Positions 1-7,005 are shown, numbered from the stretch's first letter. The stretch: 7,725 nt of DNA from Chloroflexota bacterium (GCA_016199325.1 JACQGW010000016.1:1-7725); one strand, 5' to 3'. Notes: a model not told the origin generated them from the letters alone. Translations and numbers: made by a program.

Positions 1-61
1 GCCGCAGCGAAGCATCTCCTGGCCGACCACGAGGAGACCCTTCGCTGCGGCTCAGGGTGAC
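1..61. repeat. Edge copy of a dispersed dyad (hairpin) repeat
   Basis: Bases 1-12 (GCCGCAGCGAAG) are the perfect reverse complement of bases 40-51. Inside them TCTCCT (15-20) pairs with AGGAGA (32-37), so the element can fold into a two-stem hairpin with a loop of about 11 bases. The left arm is cut by the window edge: the right arm continues to GTGAC at 61, so about ten more bases should precede base 1. The same arms and inner stem recur at 7623-7704. The element lies 51 bases past the stop codon of the RND gene, so it could also act as a transcript end or 3' stabiliser for the efflux operon. There is no T-run after it on the minus strand, so a classical intrinsic terminator is not supported. 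Confidence 0.8.
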
Positions 62-111
62 GGGATCCGTTTTCTGCAATCGCGCGTCCGCTACCCCGAC
101 CCCCTGACCGC

Positions 112-3100
112 CTACTCCCCCCCCACCATCGCCGGCTGCTCGGCCGGGCGCAGCGGCAGGCCGGCGGCGAGGGCCGGGGCAGTGGCAACGCGGCGGCGCA
201 GGACGGGGAGGCGGAAGCCGCCGCCAAGCCAGTTCTGGAAATCGTCCAGGTAGGTGTAGACCGCTGGGACGAGGAACAGCGTCAGCAGGGTCGACGAGAG
301 GACACCGCCGATCATGACGACCGCCATCGGCGCCCGGGACTCGGCGCCGGCCTCCAGCTTGAGCGCCAGCGGGGTCATCGCGCAGACGATGGTGGCCGTC
401 GTCATCACGATGGGCCGGAGGCGCGTTCGGCCGGCCTCGACGATCGCCTCGGCGCGCGCCAGGCCACGCTTTCGCAGGATGTTCGTGTAGTCCACCAGCA
501 GGATGGCGTTCTTGGCGACGAGGCCCGTGAGCATGATCATCCCGATCATGGAGAAGATGTTGAGCGTATTGCCGGTCACCAGCAGGCCGCCGAAGGCGCC
601 GACGAGCGCGACCGGCAGCGAGAACATGATCGCCAGCGGGTGCAGGAACGACTCGTACAGGGCGACCATGAGCATGTAGATGAGGAGGATCGAGAGCGTG
701 AGCGCGCCGAGCAGGGTGGCGAACGCGAGCTCGAGCTGCTGGACCTGGCCGCCGGTCACCTGGACGGTGTACCCGGCCGGGGCGCCCAGTTGGGCGACGG
801 CGGCGCGCAGGTCACGCGCGATGTCGCCGATCGGCCGGCCGGAGGCTGTCCCCGACAGGGTGATGACCCGCTGGCGGTCGGCTCGCACGATCTGGGTGGG
901 GCCGGTCGCCCGCGTCAGCGTGGCGACCTGGCTCAGGCGGACGGTGCCGCCGGTGGCCGGCACCGGGATGTTGGCGAGGTTGGCGAGGTTCAGCCGGTCG
1001 GCGTCGCTGCCGATGACGGTGACGTCGCGCTGGATGCCGCCGGGCGGTCGGATCTGCCCAACCACGCTGCCGGAGAGCAGAGTGCGGACGGTCGACGCGA
1101 CCTGCTGGCCGCTGACGCCCAGCTCGGCCATGCGCTTGCGGTCGAACACGATACGGACCTCGGGATTGCCGGCCGTCGTCGGGTTGTTGACGTCGACAAT
1201 CCCCTCCGTCGCGCGCATCGCCTGCTCCACGTCGGCGCTGAGCTGCCGCAGGGTGTCCAGGTCTCGGCCGGCGATGCGGACAGACACGCCGCCGCCGAAG
1301 CCGCCGCCACCACCGCCGAGGGCGCTCTGAACCGAGGCGCGGACCGTCGTGTCCGGGATCTGGCCGCCGAGCCGCCGGGCGACGGCGGCGACGTCGAAGA
1401 CCGACCGCTCCCGCTGACTCTTGTCGACGAGCTGGATGCTGATGTTCCCGTTGGCACCCCCGCCGCCGAAGCCGCCGAAGCCGCCGGCGCCGACGCTGGT
1501 GAACATCGCCTGAATCTCGGGTACCTGGGTCACCAGCGCCGCCTCAATCTGGCGAACCGTCTGATCGGCCATCTCCAGCGACGTGCCCGGCGGCATCTGG
1601 ATGTTGACCGAGAGCTGGCCGTCGTCCTCCTGCGGGGCGTACTCGGTTCCCAGGATGCGGAGCGGGATCATGGCAAGGGCGGCGCCGAAGGCGACCACGC
1701 CGACGAGCAAGACCAGGAAGCGCAGCCGCAGGCCGACGCCGAGGAGCCGGCCATAGCCGCTTGCCAGCCGGTCGAAGTTGCGCTCCCAGGTCCGGCTGAA
1801 GCGGGACCAGAAGAACCGCCCTTCCTCGTCGGGGCCGTTCCGCGGCTTCAACCAGCGCGAGGCGAGCATCGGCGTGAGCGTGAACGAGATGAACAGGGAG
1901 AAGAGCGTCGCCGCGGCGATGGTCAGCCCGTACTCGCGGAAGAGGCGGCCGAGGTTCCCCTGCATGAAGGCGACCGGGACGTAGACGACGACGTCGGTGA
2001 GCGTGATGGCGATGGCGGCGAGGCCGATCTCGCTCCGGCCGTTCAGCGCGGCCAGGATGGGGTTCTCGCCGAGGCGGAGGTGCCGGTGGATGTTCTCCAG
2101 GACGACGATGGAGTCGTCGACGAGGATGCCGATCATCAGCGCGAGCGCCATCAGCGAGATGGTGTTCAGGCTGAAGCCGGCGGCGAGCATCACCAGGTAG
2201 GTGGCGATGAGCGAGGTCGGGATCGCCAGGATGACGATGACGACGTTCCGCCAGGTGTGCAGGAAGAGCAGGAGGACGAGGGCGGTCAGGATGATCGCCA
2301 GCGTCAGGTCCTTGTCGACGGCGTCGAGGGCGGCCCGGGTGAAGCGGGAGCTGTCGTTGGTGACGAGGACGTCGACGCCGGACGGCAGTTGGCGCCGGAC
2401 CCGGTCGATCTCCCGCTTGATGTCGTCGGCCACCTGGATGCTGTTGGCGTCGGACTGCTTGACGACGCTGAGGCCGACGGAATCCTGTCCGTTGGTGCGC
2501 TGGAGGCGGGTCCGCTCCCGGTACCCCTCGGTGACGGTGGCGACGTCGCGGAGGTAGATGGCGCCGGTGGGCGTCGCCGCGACGATCAGGTCGCGGAGCT
2601 CGTCGACGCTCCGGATCTGGCCCACCGAGCGGATGGCGACCTGCCGCCGGCCCTCGACGAGGGTGCCGCCCGGCTGGTCGAGGTTCTCGCGGGCGATGGC
2701 CTGCGTGATCTGGGCCACGGTCAGGCCAAAGCCCTCGAGCCGGGCGTAGTTGAGGACGACGCGCACTTCACGCTGGAGGCCGCCGCTAACCTGGACGTCG
2801 GCGACGCCGAGGACCGATTGGAGCCGCGGCTGCACGACCTCCTGGGCCAGCCGGTAGAGCTCGTCCATCGGCAGAGCGCCCGTGAGGGAGATGTTCATGA
2901 TCGGGAAGGCGTTCGGGTCGGCTCGGTTGACCGACGGCGTGACGTCGGCAGGCAGTTGCGCCCGGAGCGTCGCCAGGCGCCGCTCGACGTCGACCGCCGC
3001 CCGGTCGGCATCGGCCCCCTCGGCCAGCGACACGTTGATGGAGCCGGAGCCAACGTTCGACGTCGAGTTGATCGAGGTGACGCCGGCCAGGCCGGCCAGC

Positions 3101-3309
3101 CGCTGTTCGATCCGGTCGACGACCAGCGCCTCGACGTCCTCCGGCGAGGCGCCCGGATAGGAGAAGCTGACGCCGACGAAGGGGAAGCTGATGTTCGGCA
3201 TGCGGTCGACTCGGAGCTGCGAGCGAGCCACGAGCCCGAGGATGACCAGGCCGAGCACGAACATGAGAATCGTCAGCGGACGGTTGACCGCGAGCCGGGT
3301 GAGTCCCAT
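112..3309 (-). CDS. RND-family multidrug efflux transporter (HAE1/AcrB-type), inner-membrane pump subunit
   Basis: A complete 1065-residue protein, normal for AcrB/MexB-type pumps (about 1030-1070), which export drugs or other amphiphiles using the proton gradient. The layout is typical: TM1 about residues 10-28, first porter domain about 30-335, TM2-TM6 about 337-485, TM7 about 530-552, second porter domain about 555-860, TM8-TM12 about 862-1020. The TM4 proton-relay pair is present in GILVDDSIVVLENI (D398, D399), and so is the TM10 lysine in GLVAKNAILLVDY (K933), so the pump looks active. YPGASPEDVE (51-60) is the usual early porter motif. Two glycine-rich loops (607-622 and 664-674) are unusual. 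The ATG at 3309 is preceded by GGAGGAG (3316-3322) with a 6-base gap. It is the second gene after the adaptor, 134 bases downstream and probably cotranscribed. Substrate cannot be read from sequence; HAE1 is preferred over the metal-pump (CusA) branch on overall motif style. Confidence 0.95.
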   Translation of the reverse strand: MGLTRLAVNRPLTILMFVLGLVILGLVARSQLRVDRMPNISFPFVGVSFSYPGASPEDVEALVVDRIEQRLAGLAGVTSINSTSNVGSGSINVSLAEGADADRAAVDVERRLATLRAQLPADVTPSVNRADPNAFPIMNISLTGALPMDELYRLAQEVVQPRLQSVLGVADVQVSGGLQREVRVVLNYARLEGFGLTVAQITQAIARENLDQPGGTLVEGRRQVAIRSVGQIRSVDELRDLIVAATPTGAIYLRDVATVTEGYRERTRLQRTNGQDSVGLSVVKQSDANSIQVADDIKREIDRVRRQLPSGVDVLVTNDSSRFTRAALDAVDKDLTLAIILTALVLLLFLHTWRNVVIVILAIPTSLIATYLVMLAAGFSLNTISLMALALMIGILVDDSIVVLENIHRHLRLGENPILAALNGRSEIGLAAIAITLTDVVVYVPVAFMQGNLGRLFREYGLTIAAATLFSLFISFTLTPMLASRWLKPRNGPDEEGRFFWSRFSRTWERNFDRLASGYGRLLGVGLRLRFLVLLVGVVAFGAALAMIPLRILGTEYAPQEDDGQLSVNIQMPPGTSLEMADQTVRQIEAALVTQVPEIQAMFTSVGAGGFGGFGGGGANGNISIQLVDKSQRERSVFDVAAVARRLGGQIPDTTVRASVQSALGGGGGGFGGGVSVRIAGRDLDTLRQLSADVEQAMRATEGIVDVNNPTTAGNPEVRIVFDRKRMAELGVSGQQVASTVRTLLSGSVVGQIRPPGGIQRDVTVIGSDADRLNLANLANIPVPATGGTVRLSQVATLTRATGPTQIVRADRQRVITLSGTASGRPIGDIARDLRAAVAQLGAPAGYTVQVTGGQVQQLELAFATLLGALTLSILLIYMLMVALYESFLHPLAIMFSLPVALVGAFGGLLVTGNTLNIFSMIGMIMLTGLVAKNAILLVDYTNILRKRGLARAEAIVEAGRTRLRPIVMTTATIVCAMTPLALKLEAGAESRAPMAVVMIGGVLSSTLLTLFLVPAVYTYLDDFQNWLGGGFRLPVLRRRVATAPALAAGLPLRPAEQPAMVGGE

Positions 3310-3315
3310 CGAATG

Positions 3316-3322
3316 CTCCTCC
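3316..3322 (-). promoter_or_regulatory. Ribosome binding site of the RND pump gene
   Basis: On the minus strand this reads GGAGGAG, six bases before the ATG at 3309. It supports that start and independent translation initiation of the pump, rather than translational coupling with the adaptor. Confidence 0.8.
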
Positions 3323-3376
3323 GCAATGTGCTACTGGCATGCCACGCTGATCGTGATGGATGCGGGTTGCCGGGCT

Positions 3377-3404
3377 CATGCGTCATGCGTCATACGTCAT
3401 GCGT
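3377..3404. repeat. Four tandem heptamers (CATGCGT-type) in the adaptor-pump spacer
   Basis: CATGCGT occurs at 3377-3383 and 3384-3390, CATACGT at 3391-3397, and CATGCGT again at 3398-3404, followed by CA. That is four head-to-tail seven-base units with one substitution. They sit in the 134-base noncoding spacer (3310-3443) between the adaptor stop and the pump's ribosome site. On the transcribed strand the units read ACGCATG. Apart from these, a short GTGG-TATT-CCAC dyad (3433-3444) and the pump's Shine-Dalgarno, I see nothing else in the spacer. The array could be a slippage-prone microsatellite or a protein or RNA binding site; no function can be assigned. Confidence 0.75.
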
Positions 3405-3443
3405 CAGCTCTTGACGGGCGCATGCCATCACTGTGGTATTCCA

Positions 3444-5270
3444 CTACTGCCCGCTCGCCGGTGTCGGCGTGCCGCCCCGGGGGCCGGGGGTGCCGCCGCG
3501 CTGGAAGCCGGGGGCTCCTTGCCCACCGGGCGTGCCCTGGCCACCGGGACCCCGCTGGAGGCCGGGGCCGCCGGGCTGAGCGCCCGGCGTGCCGCCGGGT
3601 TGAGCGCCCTGCCCGCCGGGCTGGGCGCCGGGCGGGCCACCCGGCGCCCCCGCCGGGCGAGCCTGGCCGGGGATGAGGATGCGGTCGCCGTCTCGCAGGT
3701 TGCTGTGCCCGGCGACGACGACCTGGTCCTCGGCGGCCACCCCCTCGATCACTTCGACGTTCTTCTCCTCGGTTATACCGACCCGGACCTCCCGCAGGCT
3801 CGCCTGGCCGTCCCGGGCGACGAACACGATCTGCTTCTCGCCGGATTGGATGATCGCATCCTTCGGCACCAGCAGCGCGTTCTCACGGCGGTCGGCCGTT
3901 ACCCGCACGTCGGCGAACATGCCCGCCCGCAGCTTGCCGGAGCTGTTGTCGGGGGCGATCCGCACCGGGAACGTGTGGGTCCGGGCGTCGGCCGCGGGCG
4001 CGATCGCGGCCACCTTCGCCGGAAAGGTCTCGGCCGGGTAGGCGGAGACCTTGAGGGCGACGCCCAGACCCGGCCGGAAGACGTCGATCCGAGACTCCTC
4101 GACGGGGATGACGAGCTCGATCTCCTTGCTGACGATGGAGACGACAGGCGACTGACCGGTCGCCAGCGCGCCGGGGCTCAGGTTGCGGGCAGCGACCAGG
4201 CCGTCGAAGGGGGCCGTCAGGGTCGTCTCGGCGAGCGCGAGCCTGGCGGCATCGAGCGACGCCTGGGCCTGGTCGACGGCCGCTTCGGACGCCTTGACGT
4301 CCTCGGGCGTCGCCTGGGCCCGCTTGAGCGCCAGTTGGCTCTTCGTCTGGTCGAGCGTGGCCTGGGCGGCGGCAAGGTCGGCGGCCTTCGGGCCGGCCTT
4401 GAGCTGCTCGAGCCGGGCGGCGGCGCTGGCGACGGCGGCCCGGGCGCTCTCGACGCTCTTCTCGGCGTTGGCCAGGTCCTCCGGCTTGGGCCCGGCCAGC
4501 AGGGTGTCCAGCCTGGCCTGGGCCTGGGCCAATCCCGTCTCGGCCGCCATCGCCGTCGCGTTCGCCGCGTTGCAGACGTACACGGGGTTCCGCGGGCTGC
4601 ACTGACCGTCCCGGTTCGATTGGGCCGACCACAGGGTCGCCCTGGCCCGCTCGACGTCCTGCTGAGCCAGCCGCACGGCGTCGGAATCCGCCGTGGCCTT
4701 CAGCTTGGCAAGGTCGTTCTCGGCTCGGGTAAGCGTGGCCTGGGCGGCAGCCAGCGCGGCCTGGCCGGAGGCCAGGTCGGACTCGGTGGGGCTGAGCTGA
4801 TCGACCCGGGCCTGGGCGTTGCGCACCGCGGCCTCGGTCGCGGCCACGTCATCCGGCCGGGCGCCGGCCTTGAGCACAGCCAGGCGGGCCCGGGCCGCCG
4901 CCAGCGCCGCCTCGGCCTGCTGCACCTGGATCTGGGCCGAGGCTCGCTCCAACTGAACGAGGGGATCGCCCGCCTTGACGCCGTCGCCCACGTCGACCAG
5001 GAACTTCTCGATCCGGCCGCTCGCCTTCGGCACCAGGTTCACCTGCGCCCTGGCCTGGATGGTCCCGGGGTAGGTGAGGATCAACTGGACCGGGCCCTTC
5101 GTGACCGGCGCGACGGTGACGGCGGCAACGCGTCCGGCGAAGGCGCCGGCCCCGCCCGGCCGCGGGCCGCCGCCGCCCGGTCCTGGCGGCGCCTGGCCCG
5201 GCAGCAGCGAGCAGCCGAGGAGTGACGAGACGACGAGGACGAAGAGGCCCAAGCGCAGCCGGAGACCCAT
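3444..5270 (-). CDS. RND efflux periplasmic adaptor (membrane fusion protein, HlyD/AcrA type), predicted lipoprotein
   Basis: 608 residues from the ATG at 5270. It links the RND pump to the cell exterior or an outer channel and is needed for pump assembly. A lipoprotein signal spans 1-20 with lipobox LLGC (C20), followed by a Gly/Pro-rich linker (26-42). The first lipoyl half is about 77-110 (PKASGRIEKFLVDVGDGVKAG), a very long alpha-helical hairpin about 113-345, the second lipoyl half about 346-380 (TLTAPFDGLVAARNLSPG), then the beta-barrel 381-460 and membrane-proximal domain 462-535. Residues 536-608 are a Gly/Pro/Gln tail. The hairpin carries repeated AGxxPxD-xAxxEAxV units near 135, 259, 292 and 319, and a C224/C233 pair inside CSPRNPVYVC. 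A GTG at 5276 in the same frame was rejected because it overlaps the Shine-Dalgarno. The usual family length is about 380-450, so the long hairpin and tail are extra. First gene of the operon. Confidence 0.93.
   Translation of the reverse strand: MGLRLRLGLFVLVVSSLLGCSLLPGQAPPGPGGGGPRPGGAGAFAGRVAAVTVAPVTKGPVQLILTYPGTIQARAQVNLVPKASGRIEKFLVDVGDGVKAGDPLVQLERASAQIQVQQAEAALAAARARLAVLKAGARPDDVAATEAAVRNAQARVDQLSPTESDLASGQAALAAAQATLTRAENDLAKLKATADSDAVRLAQQDVERARATLWSAQSNRDGQCSPRNPVYVCNAANATAMAAETGLAQAQARLDTLLAGPKPEDLANAEKSVESARAAVASAAARLEQLKAGPKAADLAAAQATLDQTKSQLALKRAQATPEDVKASEAAVDQAQASLDAARLALAETTLTAPFDGLVAARNLSPGALATGQSPVVSIVSKEIELVIPVEESRIDVFRPGLGVALKVSAYPAETFPAKVAAIAPAADARTHTFPVRIAPDNSSGKLRAGMFADVRVTADRRENALLVPKDAIIQSGEKQIVFVARDGQASLREVRVGITEEKNVEVIEGVAAEDQVVVAGHSNLRDGDRILIPGQARPAGAPGGPPGAQPGGQGAQPGGTPGAQPGGPGLQRGPGGQGTPGGQGAPGFQRGGTPGPRGGTPTPASGQ
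3447..3665 (-). repeat. Low-complexity region encoding a collagen-like Gly/Pro/Gln C-terminal tail
   Basis: The last 73 codons of the adaptor (residues 536-608) encode imperfect repeats such as PGGQGAQPGG and TPGAQPGGPG, with almost no hydrophobic residue and a few arginines near the end. The DNA is extremely GC-rich with repeated GCCGGG/CCCGGC blocks. Membrane fusion proteins normally end soon after the membrane-proximal domain, so this tail is an addition. It stays in frame to a single TAG at 3444-3446, which argues that it is translated rather than decayed. Confidence 0.8.
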
Positions 5271-5275
5271 GAACA

Positions 5276-5282
5276 CCCTCCC
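5276..5282 (-). promoter_or_regulatory. Ribosome binding site that decides the adaptor start
   Basis: The minus strand reads GGGAGGG, then TGTTC, then ATG, giving five bases of spacing to the ATG at 5270. The alternative in-frame GTG at 5276 shares its first base with this site and so has no room for ribosome binding, so the shorter 608-residue product is preferred. Confidence 0.75.
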
Positions 5283-5321
5283 GAATCAAACTCTCGCCGA
5301 GGACAGGACGAGCGCTGCTCT

Positions 5322-5330
5322 ATTGTACCA
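5322..5330 (-). promoter_or_regulatory. Extended -10 promoter of the efflux operon
   Basis: The minus strand reads TGGTACAAT: an extended -10 (TGn) joined to TACAAT, five of six matches to TATAAT. Transcription would start near 5314-5315, leaving a leader of about 45 bases before the adaptor ATG. The -35 position at 17-base spacing (TTAGCG) is poor, as is common for extended -10 promoters. A second, weaker candidate lies upstream: TTAACA (5378-5383), 17-base spacer, TAATAC (5355-5360). The surrounding 5320-5385 stretch is clearly less GC-rich than its neighbours, consistent with a promoter. Confidence 0.6.
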
Positions 5331-5443
5331 GACTGCCACAGAACCGCTAAGCCGGTATTACGAAGATGCAAAAGGAGTGTTAAGGACCGGGTGCTACCGA
5401 GGGGCGCATCTGGTACATTTGATGGCGCGCCTGACGGGGGCCG

Positions 5444-5617
5444 ATGCTGGTGGAGCTGGTACGGTCCTGCGCAGATATCGCTGCCGATTTCGCGCGCTTC
5501 GAGCCTGTGGCGGCGCGGCTAACGCCCTGTGCCGTCGCCTACCGCTATCCAGGACGTCTGGTAGAACCGACGGCGGCCTTGGCGGCTGAGATGCTCCAGG
5601 CGGCCCGCGAGACCATG
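5444..5617 (+). pseudogene. HEPN-domain protein remnant (C-terminal part only)
   Basis: Read from the ATG at 5444, the frame gives about 58 residues that match the second half of PF05168-type HEPN proteins: LVELVRSC at the start (family: HDLVELLRxC), then LTPCAVAYRYPG (family: LTxYAVExRYPG) and PTAALAAEMLQAARETM for the last helix. HEPN domains are small helical bundles, often the nuclease or partner half of HEPN-MNT toxin-antitoxin pairs. The N-terminal half is missing: an in-frame TGA stands four codons before the ATG (TGA CGG GGG CCG ATG), and GATGCTGG where GATCTGG would restore HDLVEL suggests a one-base insertion. After about 5617 the frame continues to 5779, but only as the antisense of the CNBD fragment. 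No nucleotidyltransferase partner is nearby. Almost certainly non-functional. Confidence 0.65.
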
Positions 5618-5770
5618 CTTGAGCACCGAGAGGCTGACGACACCGTGCGGTCCCTGCGCGAAGACCTCGACCTTTCCCGACAGCAGGACGTAGATACAGT
5701 CGCCCAGGTCTCCCTGGCGCACGATCAGTTCGCCGTCTTGATAGACTTTTCCGAGGTGTCCGACGGGCAT
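5519..5770 (-). pseudogene. Truncated cyclic-nucleotide-binding-domain (CRP-like) protein remnant
   Basis: The first 53 residues (5770 to about 5612) are the N-terminal beta-roll of a cyclic-nucleotide-binding domain: GKVYQDGELIVRQGDLGDCIYVLLSGKVEVF is the classic beta1-beta4 pattern with the G-D-x-G-D turn, and VVSLSVLKHG leads to the point where family members continue with a DFFGEM-type phosphate-binding cassette. That cassette, the rest of the roll and any effector domain are absent. The remaining 30 codons to the stop at 5519 are low-similarity sequence antisense to the HEPN remnant. It starts five bases after the threonine synthase stop on the same strand, with GGGAGGGAG somewhat far upstream. 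The intact relatives I recall are stand-alone CNBD proteins of about 150 residues. Without the cassette it cannot bind cNMP, so it is treated as broken. Confidence 0.7.
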
Positions 5771-5775
5771 ACAGG

Positions 5776-7005
5776 TTAATAGCTCCCTCCCGCTGCGTCC
5801 CCCACCCTCGCAAGTCGGGCGAGCGACGCGTCCGGGGTCAGCTCCGGGACCTCCCGCGGATGATGGCCGGCGACGAGGCGAGCGTCGCGGAAGCCGGAGC
5901 CGGTCAGGACGGCGACGACGGTTTCATTCGGCCGGACCTGGCCGCCGTCGCGGAGCTGCCGGATGGCGGGCACGACGACCGCCGATGAGGCTTCCACGAA
6001 GATCCCTTCGGTTCGGGCCAGCTCGGCCTGGCCGGCCAACGCCTCGTCGTCGGTCACGGTGAGAACATCGCCGGACGACTGGCGGAGGGCCGCCAGGGCA
6101 ACGGCCCAGTCCGGCGGGACGGCGTGCTTGAGGTTGGGCGTCACGGTCGGCTGGAAGGGGTCGAGGCCGAGCGCCTCGATCTCGGCCTGGGTCCGGAGGT
6201 TCTTTCGCAGCGCCAGCGCCAGGGCGTTGTATCTGACGTTCTGGACGCCGTAGAGGCGCGGCAGCGCCGGAATGCGGCCGAGGGAGAGGAGGTCCTGGAA
6301 GCCCCGCCAGATGCCGCCCAGCGTGCCGCCGCCGCCGATCGGCACGACGACGGCGTCCGGCGCCCGGCCGAGCTGCGCGGCGATCTCGTAGGCGATGGTC
6401 TTTGGCCCCTCGGCCTGGAAGGGATTGAGATCGCGCGCGGTCGACACCTCGTACCAGCCGTGCTCGGCTCGCGCGCGCTGGATGACGGCCAGGATCGCCT
6501 CGAACGAGCCCTGGACGGCGATGACCTCGGCGCCGAGGAGCGCCATCGCCGCCAGGCGGTCCGGCGAGGTGCCGGCCGGAACGAGGACGGCGATGGCAAT
6601 GCCGGCGCGGGCGGCGTAGGCGGCGGCGGCGATACCGGCGCTGCCGGTCGAGGCGATGATCGCCCGCTGCCGGCCAAGCTCCTTCCCCTTGCTAATGGCC
6701 ACCGTCAGCGCCCGATCCTTCATCGAGCCGGTCGGGTTCCGCGTTTCGTCCTTCCAGTAGACCGGTTGCCCGAGGTCGAGCCGGGCGGGGACGAGCGGCG
6801 TACTGCCCTCGCCCAGGCTGACGATGGCGCTGGGGTCGCGGATCGGCAGGAGGTCGGCGTACTGCCAGAGGCCGGGCAGCTCGGCGTGCGGGCGGAAGGC
6901 GGCGTAGTCGTAGGCGAAGGTGAGCGGCCGGCCACAGGTGGCGCAGTAGCCGGGGTTCGGCCGGTCATCCGCGACCGTGTCACAGGTAGTGCAGCGCAGG
7001 ATCAT
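5776..7005 (-). CDS. thrC: Threonine synthase (PLP-dependent), zinc-ribbon form
   Basis: 409 residues from the ATG at 7005. Threonine synthase (EC 4.2.3.1) converts O-phosphohomoserine to threonine in the cytoplasm. The N-terminus carries a zinc ribbon (C5, C8, C21, C24) as in many thrC-type proteins, then LGEGSTPLVPA (64-74), the PLP-lysine motif KDETRNPTGSMKDR (Schiff-base K96), the cofactor loop STGSAG (119-124), NPFQAEGPKTIAYE (194-207), the glycine-rich phosphate loop PIGGGGTLGGIW (222-233) and LTGSGF (367-372). The loop has Ser where the family usually has Asn (S-G-N). A longer frame runs to an ATG at 7170, but the first 55 residues there are basic, unconserved, and lie over the promoter; GGAGG at 7014-7018 fixes the 7005 start. 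No hom or thrB gene is adjacent. A threonine-synthase-like paralogue acting on another substrate cannot be excluded. Confidence 0.88.
   Translation of the reverse strand: MILRCTTCDTVADDRPNPGYCATCGRPLTFAYDYAAFRPHAELPGLWQYADLLPIRDPSAIVSLGEGSTPLVPARLDLGQPVYWKDETRNPTGSMKDRALTVAISKGKELGRQRAIIASTGSAGIAAAAYAARAGIAIAVLVPAGTSPDRLAAMALLGAEVIAVQGSFEAILAVIQRARAEHGWYEVSTARDLNPFQAEGPKTIAYEIAAQLGRAPDAVVVPIGGGGTLGGIWRGFQDLLSLGRIPALPRLYGVQNVRYNALALALRKNLRTQAEIEALGLDPFQPTVTPNLKHAVPPDWAVALAALRQSSGDVLTVTDDEALAGQAELARTEGIFVEASSAVVVPAIRQLRDGGQVRPNETVVAVLTGSGFRDARLVAGHHPREVPELTPDASLARLARVGDAAGGSY

Noticed and set aside
1..111. Rho-independent terminator after the RND gene
   Set aside because: A hairpin exists, but no run of T follows it on the minus strand, so intrinsic termination is not supported.
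640..3414. 924-codon plus-strand open frame opposite the RND gene
   Set aside because: Its product is a composition-driven Asp/Gly/Arg/Glu-rich string with no domain, fully antisense to a well-conserved pump. Long shadow frames are expected at this GC content.
3360..5225. 621-codon plus-strand frame opposite the adaptor
   Set aside because: Rich in Gly, Leu, Arg and Asp without recognisable motifs; antisense to the adaptor, whose domains are clear.
5444..5779. A single 111-residue plus-strand gene
   Set aside because: Only the first 58 or so residues resemble a HEPN domain; the rest is the exact antisense of a CNBD beta-roll, so it is a chimera of two remnants.
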